NCBI GenBank assembly: GCA_013398295.1
Contig: VZSF01007302.1
Coordinates: 308,543-372,542, forward strand
Source: Chionis minor
Lineage: Eukaryota; Chordata; Aves; Charadriiformes; Chionididae
Direction: 5' to 3'
Length of the DNA stretch: 64,000 nucleotides
Made by a program: the position numbers and the translations under genes. The number at the start of each line of letters is the position of its first letter. Position 1 is the stretch's first letter. The notes beneath the pieces were generated by a model. That model had not been told where the DNA came from. It searched no databases and worked only from the letters and a program-made list of their open reading frames with translations. Shown here one piece after another: positions 45,926 to 59,739 of this stretch.

Positions 45926-48900
45926 CATCTTCCCCAAATGGTTGACTGTCAGAAGCTGAAAGAACACACCAAGGCAAGGCCAAGTTTACGTTTGCCAGGT
46001 TTCTTTTAAGCTTTGTCAGACATGATGCTGAATTAGGCAGAACTTCCACCTGACCATAGCAAATACTCTTAAAGTGCCTCAAATTAAGCTATTAAAGACA
46101 GGCGTTAATAACAATAGCCCTTCAAAAGCCTTTGGTCATTTTATAACACTCAGAGTTAGGATTAGAGATTACTAACAAGGTGGTGAAAAACTCCAATAAC
46201 ATTTTCACCTATAAATTTTCTTCTGATACCGATTTTTTACTCCCCTCTTCTAAGGCTATTACAGAGAAACATTATTGTTAAGAGACATGCAAGTGATAAT
46301 ATATTATATTAAACCTTTCATGGACATTTAGGTTTGGTGAACTAAAAATGAGTCTCTCTGGTTAGTAACAAAGTAACAATATACATCCCTTTTCATAACG
46401 TTTTGTGATCTAATAGGCAAAATGGATAAAGGTGTGAAATAAGACTGTAAAATTTTTTGCCCGTGCTTCGGAATTTTACCAAACGTGTTTTTTATGCAAA
46501 CAATGTATGTTTTATTTTTACTTGTGGTAAGATTCTACTGGCAGTAGATACTCTGTAGAGTGCAGTGGGATTCCAATTTTTCTTGTCAAAACAATTAAGA
46601 AAAGAAAAAGCTTTCAGTGCCAGATGTTAAAAGATTAAAAAACACCTATCGTGAACTTGTCAGGCTGCAGAAACCTAAATTTTTTTCAGAATGTGAAAAA
46701 TTCTCCTTCAGTCACCACCATAAGAATGAAAGATACTAAAGAGGAACAACAATCCTAAAGCAGGCAGAGGCATTTGTTCAGCTGAACCACTCTCTAGACT
46801 TTTATAATCAAGGTGTAGGTTTAGTTACCCATAAAATCAAGCGGCACCTTTAGAAACAACCTGGGACAGCTGAGATAGCCACACAGAACTGGCAGATGTG
46901 ACACCGTTGACACAGAAGATCCAGGTCCTCTTGAAAGTAAAGTGAAGTTCAGGCAAGATAACCTATGGTATTGCAAAGAGACACAAAGGTGTGAGCAACC
47001 AAAACACATCTAGAATCTACTGAGCACAGATAGAACTGAAACACACACCTCACCTGTGAATACCTAAATGTTTATTTAAATTCAGTTGTTTTAATCTTTG
47101 GCTGAATCCACTTCACCAGTTGTACCTGGAGGTAGAGTCAAGCAGGCAGATCCAAGTATAACACACTCTGTAGTTCCCAAGGCTGTTTTTTTCTTTTTTT
47201 TTTTTTTCATAGAGCCACTTCATTAATTCAGAGACATGCATGGTAAATAAGAAAGGCAATACTTGTGTCTCCCAAAGAAGCCTGTGTGAATATTGCCCGT
47301 TTTCCACAGCAATGCTAAGAGACATTCATCTATTGTGGAGGTGGCTATGTATGGTGACTGGAGTAAACAAAACAACCCAAACAAACACAAAAACAGTCCC
47401 TGCCTTGCAGCAGAGAGGCGACATGGACAGAATTGCAATCAAACTGAGCAGCTGTAGTAGAGATCTTACCACAGAAAACCCAGCAAAGCCACAGGGAGGG
47501 TGGTGGAGCAAAGTTAATCCTATTATAAATTAGCTTGTGCTTCCTGCTCTGAATGCTCGGGCTGCCCTCTTTGTTTCTAGAAAACATGATTTGGGAAGCT
47601 TAGCCTGCACAAACAACTGAGTCAACAAGTCCTGCGGCTGCAGGAAAGAAACAGGACAGCACTGGTTTGTACTGATTCATGGCTATTTATTCAAGGTTTA
47701 AAGATATAGTCATAGATCACCAGAATCTAGATTCTCCTCTAAAAGGATAAACCTTGAATTAATTGGTTGATTAAGTTGTTCCTCTTTAGCCCCTGTCAGT
47801 GAATTACGGCCTAGTAGGTTATCTGTATGTAAAACATACATCAGAACCATGGGCTCCAATCTAGTAAGAAAATAGGTCCTGATACTCATAGATCTTATTC
47901 ATGCATACCATCTGGTTAAAGGATTCATCCAACTACCTAACTTGTAGCAAAAGCAAATAAATCCTAAAAATAAAGGAGGATAGTTTATCACACCTGGGAT
48001 CAGCTTGAGTCAAAACACGATTAAGGTATAAAGTCTGCATCCTATTTGTGCTAATGATTATATTAGCCTTTTTTTTTAAGAAAAAAAAAAGCATATTTAC
48101 TTGAACTGACACATGTAGTTGACTTTAAAAAAAAATAAATCTACCTGTTTCATGGAAATCTTAGGGTGTTTAGTAGACATCAATGAAATTCTGAAACACA
48201 CAGACCAAAGACCTTGCCCACATATACATAGCTGTACAAACTTTATACATGCTGTCAGGTAATAAAGAGATAGTCTTTGGCTTAACCCATGTGTTAACAG
48301 ACACAAATGCTTAGCCATGAGCAAATAGGTAATCCTGATTTAGAGAACACACAATTTGAGGTTTCAAAGCAAGAACAAATATACTTGTTAAAGGAGAACA
48401 AGGTGGTAATTGCCAGGAAACCTAAAACAGGAGGGCAAGATATGAGATATGAACACTCTGTTAATCACAGTGCAATTTTGTTTGCTTATAGGTCATCTGG
48501 CATAAAGCCCCCAAAACAGAGAATAATGAATTCTTGTCATCACTTGAGCATTTGATGCCCTAAAGATACTCAGGGGCTTCGGTGTCTTTTATTTTTTGTC
48601 GTAGGTACTAATCGTCCAGGAACAAATGACCAGACGTTTATATTGCTTAGCTACTTTACTACATTTCCCCCCAGTGCTATGGAGACTTAAAGACATCTCT
48701 AAGGCACAACCTGCAGGGTGATTTGAACGGGTAAAGACATAAGATATTGATCTGTGGATCAGCACAGGAGAAATGGTGGTCAGCCTTATTTTTGACTGAT
48801 TCCCTACATTATCTCCTATATTTGGCATCTGTTTCACGAAATGTAAATTCCGTTTGAGATGGTGATTACTAGAAAAAAATATTGTTTACTCTCTATGCTC

Positions 48901-49601
48901 CTTGTATCAGTGGAAAATTCCTTCAGAAAGGAATTTTTGAAGGCACCAAAGGGCAAAGAGTTGGTCACCTCGTAGCCTCTGAACAATGCTGGATATGTTT
49001 CCATCCTGCGGCTGGAAGCGTGCACACCACACGCACTGTGTAATTGGCTAGGGAAAGACACTGAGGACACTTTAGTCATCCTCAGCATTAAAAAATGCAT
49101 ATCACATGCATTTTCTTAAGAAAACTAAATTATAATAGCTAAATTAATAAGCTAAATTATAATGGGTAAAGACTGGCTGCTTTATACATGTCTGACAATT
49201 CTATTCTTCCCTTACAAAGTTGTGAACATTTCAAAAAAAAAAAAAGAAGTCTTTGCTGTTCAGCATAGATTTAATAGGACAGTTTTACATTAGCTGAATA
49301 TTAAGTAATTGCTAAATGAGATCTTCAGGCACGATAAGTAAATAAGAGCTTAATCTACTTGCTATATAATTATCTTAAAATTATACATAAAGCAGTATGT
49401 AATTAAAACTATTCTTACAGTATAAAAATAGGAATTCAAACATGAGAGCCACAGCTATCCTTAGAAAAAAATGATTCACCATTAACCTGTTTTATATATA
49501 TTCGTTTCTACAGACTTTAATGAATTTAAGTGAGTGCTTGAACGCTCTGAGAGTAAACATGCTACGGAAAAAAGTTCAAATGGGATTTTCTCTACTTCAG
49601 A

Positions 49602-50040
49602 CACTGATGTTTCATGGTAAACCTGGTGTCCACTAGGACCCCTAGGGTCTTCTCTGCAAAGCTGCTTTCCACACCATCAGTCCCCAACCTGTACTGGGTG
49701 TCTTGGGTTATTTCTCCCCAGGTGCATGATTAGCATTTCCCTTTGTTGATCTTCATGTAATTCCTCTCTGCCTATTTCCCCAGACCAACCTGGTCCCTCC
49801 GAATGGCAGAACAACCATCTGGTCAACCACTCCTCCTGAATTTTCACCATCTCCAAACCCTGTCCCATCATCTGTCACTAATGAAAATACTACATGGTAT
49901 TGGTCCCAATATGGACAGCTGTGGTACACCATTATTGACTTCCCTCCTGCTGAACTTCATGCTGCTGATCACAATCTTTTGATCTCAGCAACGCAACCAG
50001 TTTTCAGTCCACCTCACTGCATATTTATCTTACATGTTCA
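49602..50040 (-). mobile_element. Old CR1 LINE internal fragment, minus strand
   Basis: The fragment lacks the 3' end and lies wholly inside ORF2. On the plus strand it reads 'cctggtgtccactaggaccc', 'ctgcaaagctgctttcc', 'cccaacctgtactgg', 'ttgatcttcatgtaattcct' and later 'ttttcagtccacctcactgc', all standard CR1 words in the right order. The minus-strand translation contains LGRNNPRHPVQVGD. A stretch around 49820-49860 is shortened relative to better copies, and frames are broken. It is clearly more diverged than the other copies, so it is an older insertion. The right end fades after about 50040. Confidence 0.85.
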
Positions 50041-53000
50041 TATGATAATACTCCAGGCATCATTGTTTCCTGAGTTGTTTGTGGATCTGCCTGAACAGTT
50101 ACACATAGAGAAAGTACGTTAATCCAGACTTTGTGGGGCTAAAGACGTACACAGTAATCACAGGGCCAGAAATATACTGTTTTCTGTTGAGCGTTTAAAG
50201 TACCATAGCTGGCTATGACTTACTCTGAGTCAGTCTGCCAGTCACAGTAGTGCAGCTGATGCTAGGATTCATCTAATTTAGTTTTAGCTGCCAAAAAGTT
50301 AGCTGTCTATTCTAAGCCAGTCTTTTAGGCTGTCTCTGTTGTCAACACACAGAGACAAGTACCCCCAGAGGGCGATTCATCCAACCTCTCTCTTTGCATC
50401 GACTCCAGAGAGAACATAATGAATGACTTTGATTAGATGCCTAACTATTAGATGGTGGAGGTTAGGGAAGATGAATCCCATCAGAAAAAAAAAAAAAAGG
50501 GGTTGTAGGAAATATTATGCAGGCTCTCTGCCAGCCAAGGACTCTTCTGTGCAGTGACACTTGGTGATATTCCAGATCCTTTTCTCTTCCAAGCAGTGAG
50601 CAAGGGAAGAAGCAGAGGAAGAGAAGAACTTGACTTCTATATTCCTGGGGCATTGGGTTTTTTCTGCTTGTCTCTATGGTGAATTGAGATGAAGGAAGTC
50701 CTCTCTGGAGTGGCATGGAGTGAGTAAGCCGGGGTCAGCGTGCCCAGGTTTATTTGCTCTTTCCCGTGCTGCTACATTCTTGCATTGCCTGTTGTGCTAG
50801 TTTCTTGCAGGAAGGCAAATTGCGTTCTCCTGCTTTAATACTAACAAGGCATTTGTACTGTTGAAACAGCAGGCAGAGGGCATCCAGAGAGCAAAGGGAA
50901 TGTGAGTCTGGTTTCTGTACGAACGGCACAAGCAGGCTGACTTAGGTTTCCAGGGTAAATAAGGCCTAAATCTTCTTGCTTGTCTGTGCTATGTTAACAC
51001 ACAAGCAATCAGAGCACTGAGCCATTGCGACTGATATCTGAAATGTGGTCCAGGCCACGATTATTATGTGAGCAGATTCTTTCCGTCAACTTTGGTTTCA
51101 CTCTCCAAACTAAAGTCTTTTAGTTTTGTTTCCGGATCCACAACCGTTCTTTACGATGTCCACAGTGAACAAGGGATTCAACTCCTTTTCCAGCATAGTA
51201 TCTTAGTCTTGGTATGATCTGTTTATTTACTTTTTTTGCTTCATTGTAACAATGATAATGCACAAAGAAATTCCTACTGCAGCTACTGTTGGAAGGCATT
51301 ATAGAGAAATTTAGCTAAGGGAGGAAAAATCAGAATAGACTAGGGGAAGAAACACTTGATGTACTAGCCTGCCCTAAACATATGTTAGGTTTTGTCACCA
51401 GGTGTCCATCAGTCTTGTCTTCTGTTGCCCACAGTAAGATCAGCCTTCACATAGTCAATGAGAAAGTCTGGAAATAAAAAAATTAGATGTCAGGATCTGT
51501 GATTAGACCCAAAAGCCACTGAGCCAGAGGTCAAGGCATGGACGAAGCCACAGAGCAAGAGATCAAAAAAGCCATTCTTGGAGCTTCCATCTTTTCTTCC
51601 AAATTTGTCTTCTTGAAAGATTTAGTTAAGCGGAAGGACTTTGTTGAATCAATAGTGGTCATGGTCCATAATCCTGATGTTCCATGATTCCTACAGTCCC
51701 TTCTGGTCCTCTTTTCTCTGATCGCAAGTATTATCTGTGATTTTTTACTACCATGGTTTAGGTACATAGGTAACCAGGCTTGGTTTAATTTGTACTAGAG
51801 AGTTACTGATGAAAAAGAATTATGTATACTGTATACACGTATAACAAGGGACCATCCTGAAGAATTTTCAGTTTACATTGTGTATTTCTTGCTTAAACCC
51901 ATGACCTTGCAGTTTATAAAGTATTTCAGAATGTTGACTATAGTGCTTTCACTCAGAGGTGTCTGCTTTTGTCCAACTGTTTAATGTGTAAAAAATATAT
52001 CCTCACTAATGTGTTTCGAAGCAGGAAATTTCAGGTGATTGAAAATTAGATACGTGAGTTTAAAACAATAACTTTGGCTTCCTTCACCAGGAAAGGAGAG
52101 ATAGAAGCAAGAGATGGGTTTGCCAAAATGTGGGGTTCCTTTCACAATTGGAGATGTCTTTTGTCAAAGACTTCCATGCAGAGCTGGCAAATATGACTGA
52201 CAACTTTTGGAAGACACAGACTGCTTTTGGAATGGCACCTGGAAACTTGAAAGGATACTCCACAATGCCTAAAATTACTCTGCTTCAGTCCTTAGAAAAT
52301 TTATACCAACAATAATGGTTCACAAAAGGAGGCTTTTTGGAGCCACTATGAAATCTTGTTAAGCCTTCACAGCATTCTTTGTGCTGAGTCTTGTCAGATG
52401 GATGCCTTAGGTGTATAACCCTCTATAGCTGGTAAGAAAACCAATTTTCATTGTACAGAAGGTTATAGCACTTTGATTTTTTAAATCAGTTGAGAAAAAA
52501 AGCATGATTTCCAAGAAGGTGAATTCTTTTGGGGGCGAAAAAAAAAAAATCCGGTTTACATTTTTTGTTTGTTTGCATTTTGGGGAAAAAATAGAAAAGT
52601 GGCTGGGACAGGATCTGACAGCTTCACCTGTTAGTCTGTCATTTATTGTAAAAGTGGCCCATGTAGGCTGCATGTTGAACAGGCTGCCAAAGTTTAGCAG
52701 CTTCTACCTTCTTTCAGGCTGTCACCTCCATCGATCACCTCTAAAATGGTAGATCTCAGAGATCTGGTTATCTCCCTCCCTTTCAGATCCTTGTAGTTTG
52801 ATGGAGACACCTCTTACTGGTTTCCCCTAAACACACTTCAGCAAATGGGTGACTTATCCAGTAATTTTGTCATTTGATTTCCTGTGGTTGTAATGCATTT
52901 CTTCATACACTTGTTTATAGAAGTCATTCCCGAATCATGTGTAGTACTTCTCAGTGATAACTTGGGTGGTCTTTTGGAAGCCCTTGTTCTGCACATTTTC

Positions 53001-53829
53001 CATATGGCGTGCAAACAGATTAAGAATCCTGTCATAATGTTGGCTTAGATTGCAACATTTCTTTAGTAGTATCATATATCAAACATTTATAACCATGTTT
53101 ACAATGCAAATATCTATGCAAGACAAAATTATCTTTCACAATTATCAAAAGACATTTCCCCAGAGGAATTTTTATTTAGCTTCCAGTGCATGTTTGGATG
53201 AGACAAGCTTTTTCATTGAAGTTAGATAAACACATACCCAAAGATGTACAAAGAGAGAGAAGCCTCTTAACTTGCAGTCTACGTGCCTTTGCTTTGAAGA
53301 GTACTTAAAAGGTATCAAAGCGTTTCCCAGCAATGGTTTGATGTATTAATCATAGTAAGATTTGTGATTGCAAACAAACCTACTATTTCAGTCCCTTGAC
53401 ATTTTGGAAAGTGGGTGTCAGACACAGAACCTTCAGTTTTCAAATGGCTTTTAAATTACTTTAAATCAGAGAGGTGGGAAAGGAGAGAAAGCAAGTATAT
53501 TTATTGTATGCTTTAGTAAATGGACTTAAAAACTCAATAGGCCTTAAATTCAGTGGAAAACGTACCAGAAAATGGCACCAAGAATTCCTGTCATTTTTAA
53601 ATGATCAGATGAAGTCCTGTTTCCACTGAAATCTATGCAGATTTAAACACCAGTCTACCAAGTTTTCCTCTTGCTTTCTGCTTATCCCAGCCTTAACTGC
53701 CCAGAACGCAGAGGCATAAACAAGGTAATGCTCCACGCATTATTGTCCTCTAGTATTGCCTCATATAGAAGAATGTCTCAACAGTTCTTTGTGACTCAAG
53801 AACATACATGCAAAAAATATTTCATTGAG
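50041..53829. other. Unique sequence, no gene supported
   Basis: I recognise no gene, RNA or transposon. A-rich runs occur near 50485-50498 and 52540-52550. The segment 51000-51200 is less AT-rich than its neighbours, but I cannot assign it. Confidence 0.5.
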
Positions 53830-54010
53830 TTAGAATCACAGAATAATCTAAGTCAGAAAAGAATTTAGGAGGTTACCTAGTCCAACTCCCTTCTCAGAGA
53901 AGGACTAATCAGACCTAGTTATTTATGGACATACCCTGCTGAGTTTTGAACACCTCCAAGGATGTAGACTCCACAGTCTATCTATGGAACCTATGTTTTA
54001 CTATTCTTAT
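53830..54010 (-). mobile_element. Old CR1 LINE 3'-end fragment, minus strand
   Basis: It starts at 'gttagaatcacagaataatc' and continues with 'ggttacctagtccaactccc', 'gttttgaacacctccaagga' and 'agactccacagtctatctat'. The order follows an older CR1 3' UTR type. It is heavily diverged, about 180 bp long, and its right edge is uncertain. Confidence 0.78.
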
Positions 54011-55770
54011 GTTTAGGTAGGCACACCCCACCTATTTAATCTGTCCTGAATAAACTTAAGAGGTTGCATCTTGTATAACTTGCACTTATTAGTATTTAGC
54101 ACTCGAGGTTACAAAAATGGAGAGAAGATGGCATTTTTAAGGTAGGTTTAATATGACATTTCAGCAGTGGAATTCAGCTATGGATTAGGAGATTTATTTT
54201 TTTTCTAGATATACATGTCTATCTGTGGGTTGTCCGCTATACACAGGCAACAGAGTTTAGAACGCTAAACCATTCTCTTGAACTATATATTTAGGCATCT
54301 GTGACAGGCTGTAAAAACCTCACACTGTTAGGAGTCAGAGGACTAAAACAAGCATTTGGGAGAGCACGTCATCTGATCTGTCTTAGATGCCAGCTCTGAA
54401 ATGAGCTGACCGACCACCTGGAGGGTGCCTGTTTCTCTCTACTACCTGTTGGACCAGTTGATGGACCAATTAAGAAACAGATGAGCAATTTTTGGACATC
54501 TACAATGAGATTAATTCAATTTTTAGATCAATTTGGTTAAAATAGTGTAGGAAATAACCCTTAAGGCTACATCTATGCCTGTTTTTTGGCTCTTTAAAGA
54601 AGAAGAAAACCTCTATTAACAAGCCTTTGGAGTATACCAGCTTAACTGAGCACTTCAAATGGTGCTTTAAAAGCCATGTCACATGAGACCAAGTGCAAGA
54701 AACAATTTCGTGCTATCAAAAACCATACAAAAACCTACGAGACAACAATTCATTAGTGAACATGACCATAATGTGTTCTTAAAGTCATACTGACATGATG
54801 GTAAGCAGCAACACTAATAGCTTCTTCTTGTCAAGCGAGTTATCCTTACCTGGTCATATATGCATTATGAATTACCATGTTCAAATATGTACCTATTGTA
54901 ACTTATTATCTAAATACAGCAGAAACCCAAGCCTCTAGTTGTGTTACACATTGTTTCCTTTGAAAGGCATGGGTCAGTCACTACCTCAAACTGATTTGCT
55001 TATGTTTAATATTTGTAAGTTTCGGCTAAATAACGCTTCAGCGGCTTCAATTAAACTGGTACTTAATGAGTTATAAAGCAGAAATGTGCAAAAATTATAA
55101 AGACTAGATGTTATCTTTAGTTACCAAGACTCATTGATAAAATCAAAACCAGGTAGGTGACCAACTTCATGTTTTGCTAACTAACTACATCATTTGAGAT
55201 GAGTGAACAACTACAGATGTCTATTTCTTTGTATGGACCAAAACAATCTGAGGGTAGCTAATGTAGAAATGTAAATACAAGTGTCTAAAGCCGAGTAACA
55301 TATTCCCATCTTAACAAACACACATAAGGTCTCACAGACTCAGAGAAGCTAATTACCATCATAACTTCCCAGTGAAACAGGGAAAAATTACACTGATGAC
55401 GGGTTCAGCTACAAATATATACCAGAAAGAAGTCCAAGTTCAGGTTCACACATTTGCATCTCCTCTGGAAAGATCCCTGGCCCAGCTCTGTGACCAACAT
55501 CAGGAACATGGCAGCACTGCAAGGACTGTGAGCAGACCTTAACACAAGGCAGTTTAGAATGTCACCAGTTGAGGTCAGAGGTCACGTATATGAGCCAGAA
55601 GCTTCTCTTTTGTGCCATAAAACCCACGTTCAATATGAAACTGAGGACACACTTGTGACTTTCTTTGCTGGCTGTAGGATAAATCTAATGATTGCCTGAA
55701 ACCGGAATCTGCCAACTGTTCAGGTGACTGAGATGAAGCAAAACTGAACCTTCCTTACTTGTACCCCAGA
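54011..55770. other. AT-rich unique sequence
   Basis: Nothing recognisable. No supported gene or repeat. Confidence 0.5.
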
Positions 55771-55885
55771 CACAGAACCACAGAATCAGAATTGTATTGG
55801 TCATGAGGAACCTTTAAAGACCATCGAGTCCAACTGCCCTGCCAGAGTCAGGGGAACCTTTCACTAGATCAGGTTGTTCGTTAGC
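55771..55885 (-). mobile_element. CR1 LINE 3'-terminal fragment, minus strand
   Basis: The left edge 'cacagaaccacagaatcaga' is followed by 'ctttaaagaccatcgagtcc', 'aactgccctgccagagtcag' and 'cactagatcaggttg'. These match the 3'-most part of a CR1 3' UTR. Only about 115 bp remain. The 'catcgagtccaac' wording differs from the 'catctagttccaac' of the copies at 32099 and 56784, so the subfamily is different. Confidence 0.8.
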
Positions 55886-56783
55886 TCAGGGTTACATCCC
55901 TGATATGCTCTTGCCTTCTCTGTCCAAGTGGTGAGGGAAAATAATTTTTGTCTAGACTTAATACCCCAGTCTCTGCTTTCAAAACCCTGTCAGACAACCC
56001 ACCTGGGTTTACACGTTTGCAGAAGACCTTTCTGTAAAAAAAGTCGAGCCCTCCATGTAGTAATTATTCCACCAAGATCAGATGGTCAGCATGCAAAAAA
56101 CAAGATGTCTTCTTTTTCACAGAAAAAAAGCTATTTTACTCCAGCTGAGTAAGATCACACCCAAAGTGCCTCAGAACATTACTGTGAAACAAAAGGATGT
56201 TTAATTCATTACTGTTTGTCAAGTACCCGGAGAGCTTCAGGTGGAATGCAGGAAGAAGTGCAGTGCATGAGTCTTATGTAAATAAGCTCAGGTGTCCTTC
56301 AGATGTTTGCAAATATTTCTGAACTATAACTAAACTGCAGTGAATTTCAAGTATTCAGCAAGCCCTCAAAGCAAGGCACATTTTTTCATGGGCTTCAAAT
56401 TTAGTGGAAATACCTTGAGTATCTTTGAGTGATGCTAAGTGAATGCACAATGTTGAAACATTCATTCTTCACCTTCTTTATCAGTACACTAAATGTGACT
56501 CTCACCATATAAGGAAGTCTTAAGTTTTCAATTAATCTACTCTGGAGATGAAAATCTGAAGTCTCTATCAAGTTAATCAATTCTCCTAAGCTATTTTTTA
56601 CCAGTGATCATTATCAAAAGCTAATAATATATCATCTACATATCTCAGTCCTTCACCTACTGCCTTCTTCATGATAAAATTTTGGATTCTGCTTCATCCT
56701 TGTTGTATGATTCATAGTTATATTTATGCAAAGCATTCATTCTTTTTATGTGTTTGAATTGCTTAACTCACCCTATTTCCATT
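55886..56783. other. AT-rich unique sequence
   Basis: Spacer of about 0.9 kb between two CR1 fragments. No supported gene or repeat; the open frame at about 55928-56152 has no known domain. Confidence 0.5.
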
Positions 56784-56980
56784 CACAGAATCACAGAATG
56801 GTCTGGTTTGGAAAGGATCTTAAAGATCATCTGGTTCCAACCCCCTGCCATAGGCAGGGACACCTCCCACTAGACCTGGTTGCTCAAAGCCCCATCCAAC
56901 CTGGCCTTGAACACTTCCAGGGACGGGGCATCCACAACTTCCCTGGGCAAGCCGTTATAGTGTCTCACCACCCTCATAGT
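56784..56980 (-). mobile_element. CR1 LINE 3'-end fragment, well preserved, minus strand
   Basis: It starts at 'cacagaatcacagaatggtc' and keeps close to the CR1 3' UTR through 'cccactagacctggttgctc', 'catccaacctggccttgaac' and 'tctcaccaccctcatag', where it stops abruptly. At about 197 bp it is a severely 5'-truncated but little-diverged insertion. The minus-strand translation keeps GLPREVVDAPSLEVFKARLD from the ORF2 C-terminus. Confidence 0.93.
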
Positions 56981-58798
56981 TGCCAAATGAAAACCTTGAA
57001 AAGACATGGGGCACAAAATAACTAATATTAGAGGGCAGCAATGTGGAACAGTCAGGCTGTAGATTTCTCTAGACAATGCTTCAATTTAGCTTGCAGTCTG
57101 TTACTCAGAAATAAATGAAACTTAAAAATATGAGAAAAGCCTGTCATGAAGTGGTATGGTTTGGAGTCACTTGTCACAATAATAACATGAATAATACCTG
57201 TGTCCTGAAAAGATAAATACTCTGTTCCTAAAGAGCATGAATTGCCATTTAACTTCAGTTCAAAATACTACAAATTTTTGCAATTATATAGGAAGATGCC
57301 AGGAACTGTGTGTACAGTTACAAGGAGCCTTCAAGTCTTCTCTGAACATCTCATTCTGCAACACCATAGTTGCTGCATCAGGCAAGGATGTACTTCAAGG
57401 TGCTTTGTTTGTTCATATACAAGGCAAGGAGGTAAAGAAGAATGAAAGGAAAGGAGCGTTATTTTCCAGAAAAGTGAAGGGTTTAGGGTTGATGCTTGAC
57501 TTTGTTATTTGTGATGGAGTTTGGGGTGAACGTCTCAGAATTAGGTGCCTAATGTTGGCCAAGACTGTTCTCATCCTTTGCGAGGTATCTGTGAGAGACA
57601 TAAGCCCACAGCTGGCTGGGCCATACAAACACAACTTCATCAATTTCTGGAAGAAACACCATTGTTGTTTTTCCAGAAATAATTAGATTGTGCATATTTA
57701 CAAGAACAATACCCCAAAGCTGAAGGAAATTGGTACTGACACATGCTACCAATGGTGCTGAGAACTTTACAAGGTATCTATGAGCTCAGTGAAGCACAGC
57801 AAACAGAAGCAAACATGACCAAGGAGGTGAATAATAGATCGTAGCTGATGCTGCCCCCAGTCAGCAGGTGCTCAAAGGCTTAAGCCCCTGGCTCAACTGA
57901 CAACTTAAAGAAGATTACTGAAGCTGGAGGATACTGATATTCAAATACTCTTGTTTCCCCTAGGTTTTTTCTCCTCTTAAATCTCCGAGTGACTACTCAG
58001 TTGCACTGGAGAAACTGAGAGCTGGACACATGAGTAATTCACGTCAGTTCTGCTGAGGTTCTCCATCCCTGGTTTCTGTTTGGAAACCTTCCTGCATGCC
58101 CCACACAGACCAGAATCTACCCTGGAGTCTAGTTCCTCAGAAAGCTTTTGTCAGTACAGCTCCCTCACACTTTTTTTTTTTATTTTATTTCTTTGCAGTT
58201 TCTCAGCATCCCAGGAGGCAGGGATACATCTGGCTGCTTAAGGTACCAAAGTGAGGGAACAAGATACGAGCAAGAAAATGTCACAGAAACCCTTGACAAT
58301 TATGTTAGTAAAAATCAGATTTTGGGAAGCCAGCAGGAAGACTGCTGGTTTGTAAGAATACTGTTAAATAACCAATATAGTAACAAACAACATCAACCAC
58401 AAAATGAATGGAATGATTACTTGAATTAGCAGATAAATTGCATTTTTTCCAATTTTTCATACATTAACCTTTGTCCCCAAGTGTAATTAATCCCTAGCTT
58501 CTCTTTGGCTGGATCATAATCAGCCTTTGTCTTGCTGTCCAGCCAAGGGAGAAATATACATGTCCTTTTATCCTGTCTCCCCTGCAATAAACATGCATGC
58601 TGCTAGGTCTTCTTTTACAGCACGTTGAGCAGCTAACCGGGCAGCTAGTGAGTTTACAGTAGAGACATTTAGAGAGTGATTTTGTTGATCAGTTTTCTGC
58701 ATCTATGCTGAAATGAAAATAACTGTGCCTTAGAAGTCTCTGCTTCCGCTGATCAGCCCTTTACTGACTGTTAAGGAAACCACTAAATACATATCTGA
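56981..58798. other. Unique sequence, no gene supported
   Basis: It includes the longest ATG-initiated frame outside CR1 (57237-57686, 149 codons). This has no signal peptide, transmembrane run, known motif or repeat match and is overlapped by open frames on the minus strand, so I do not call it a gene. A T run lies at 58170-58180. Confidence 0.5.
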
Positions 58799-59275
58799 GA
58801 CAGAATCATAGAATCATGGAATGGTTAGAGTCGGAAGGGACCTTAAAGAATATCTACTACCAACCCCCCCGCCATGGGAAGCAAAACCTCCCACTAGACC
58901 TGGTTACTCAAAGACCCATCCAACCTGGCCTTGAAGGCCTCCACGGATGGGGCTCCACAACTGCTCTGGGCAACCTGTTCCAGTGTCTCACCACCCTCAG
59001 AGTAAAAACTTCTTCCTGAGATCTAATCTAAATCTCCTCTCTTTCAGTTTGAAGCCATTACTCCTCATCCTATACTCCCTGATAAAGAGTCCCTCTCCAA
59101 CTTTTCTTTAGGCCCCTTTTAGATAATGGAAAGGTCTCTAAGGTTTCCCCGGAGCCTTCTCTTCTCCAGGCTTAACAACACCCCAACTTTCTCAGCCTGT
59201 CTTCATAGGAGAGGTGCTTCAGCCCTCTGATACTCTTCATGGCCCTCCTCTGGACTCGCTCCAACAGATCCATAG
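58799..59275 (-). mobile_element. CR1 LINE 3'-end copy, minus strand
   Basis: The 3' terminus 'cagaatcatagaatcatgga' retains two octamer-like units. The 3' UTR and ORF2 tail follow on the minus strand up to 'tggactcgctccaacagatc', where similarity ends (5' truncation). Small deletions relative to other copies, for example after 'ttactcctcatcc', break the frame. Confidence 0.94.
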
Positions 59276-59739
59276 GAACATCTACATTCATTCAGTTGAA
59301 TCCCAGTCTTGATGTGGTCCCACAGAAGCAATGAATAAGCTGGATCTTCAGCAATAAACACTGGTACAGACATCTGGAACAAGCTTTCAGCAGACTCGTG
59401 GTAGAAACCTCACATATGGCTCAGAATGCCATGGCAAAATATAAGCAACCTCATACAGGCTCAAAAAAATTGCTAGGGATAGCTCTATTCTCATGTCATA
59501 CACTTCCCTGGTCTTGCTTGCACGTCCTTTGGGCCAGCTTTATGAATATGTCGTGTTTAATCGGCTGTTGGATGGGCAATCCTTTCAGTAAGATGCTTCA
59601 TTTATTTAGAGAGCATCTTCATCTTCTTATTTGTGTCACATGCAAAGAGATAAGCCTTTTCTCTCTAAGAAACTTAGGAATGTACATGCCATGCTTGTAC
59701 AGTACCTTTAAAAATAAATCTATAGTTTACAATTGCTGA

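Larger units (their letters stand above)
41132..49601. other. Unique sequence, no gene supported
   Basis: It contains two MIR-like remnants (42328-42432 and 45855-45925), a striking perfect inverted repeat at 43441-43490, and T- or A-rich tracts near 47186-47206. Open frames near 41268-41606 and 45756-46082 have no recognised domain; the latter overlaps the SINE relic. I found no structural RNA gene. Confidence 0.5.

Noticed and set aside
47365..47460. Phrase around 'acagtccctgccttgcagc', resembling a word found in some ancient transposons
   Set aside because: Only one short word fits. I could not extend the match or name a family.
57237..57686. 149-codon ATG-initiated frame, the longest outside CR1
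   Set aside because: It has no known motif, signal or transmembrane segment, and no splice or promoter context. Overlapping frames are open on the other strand, and the length is within chance for 64 kb of this composition.
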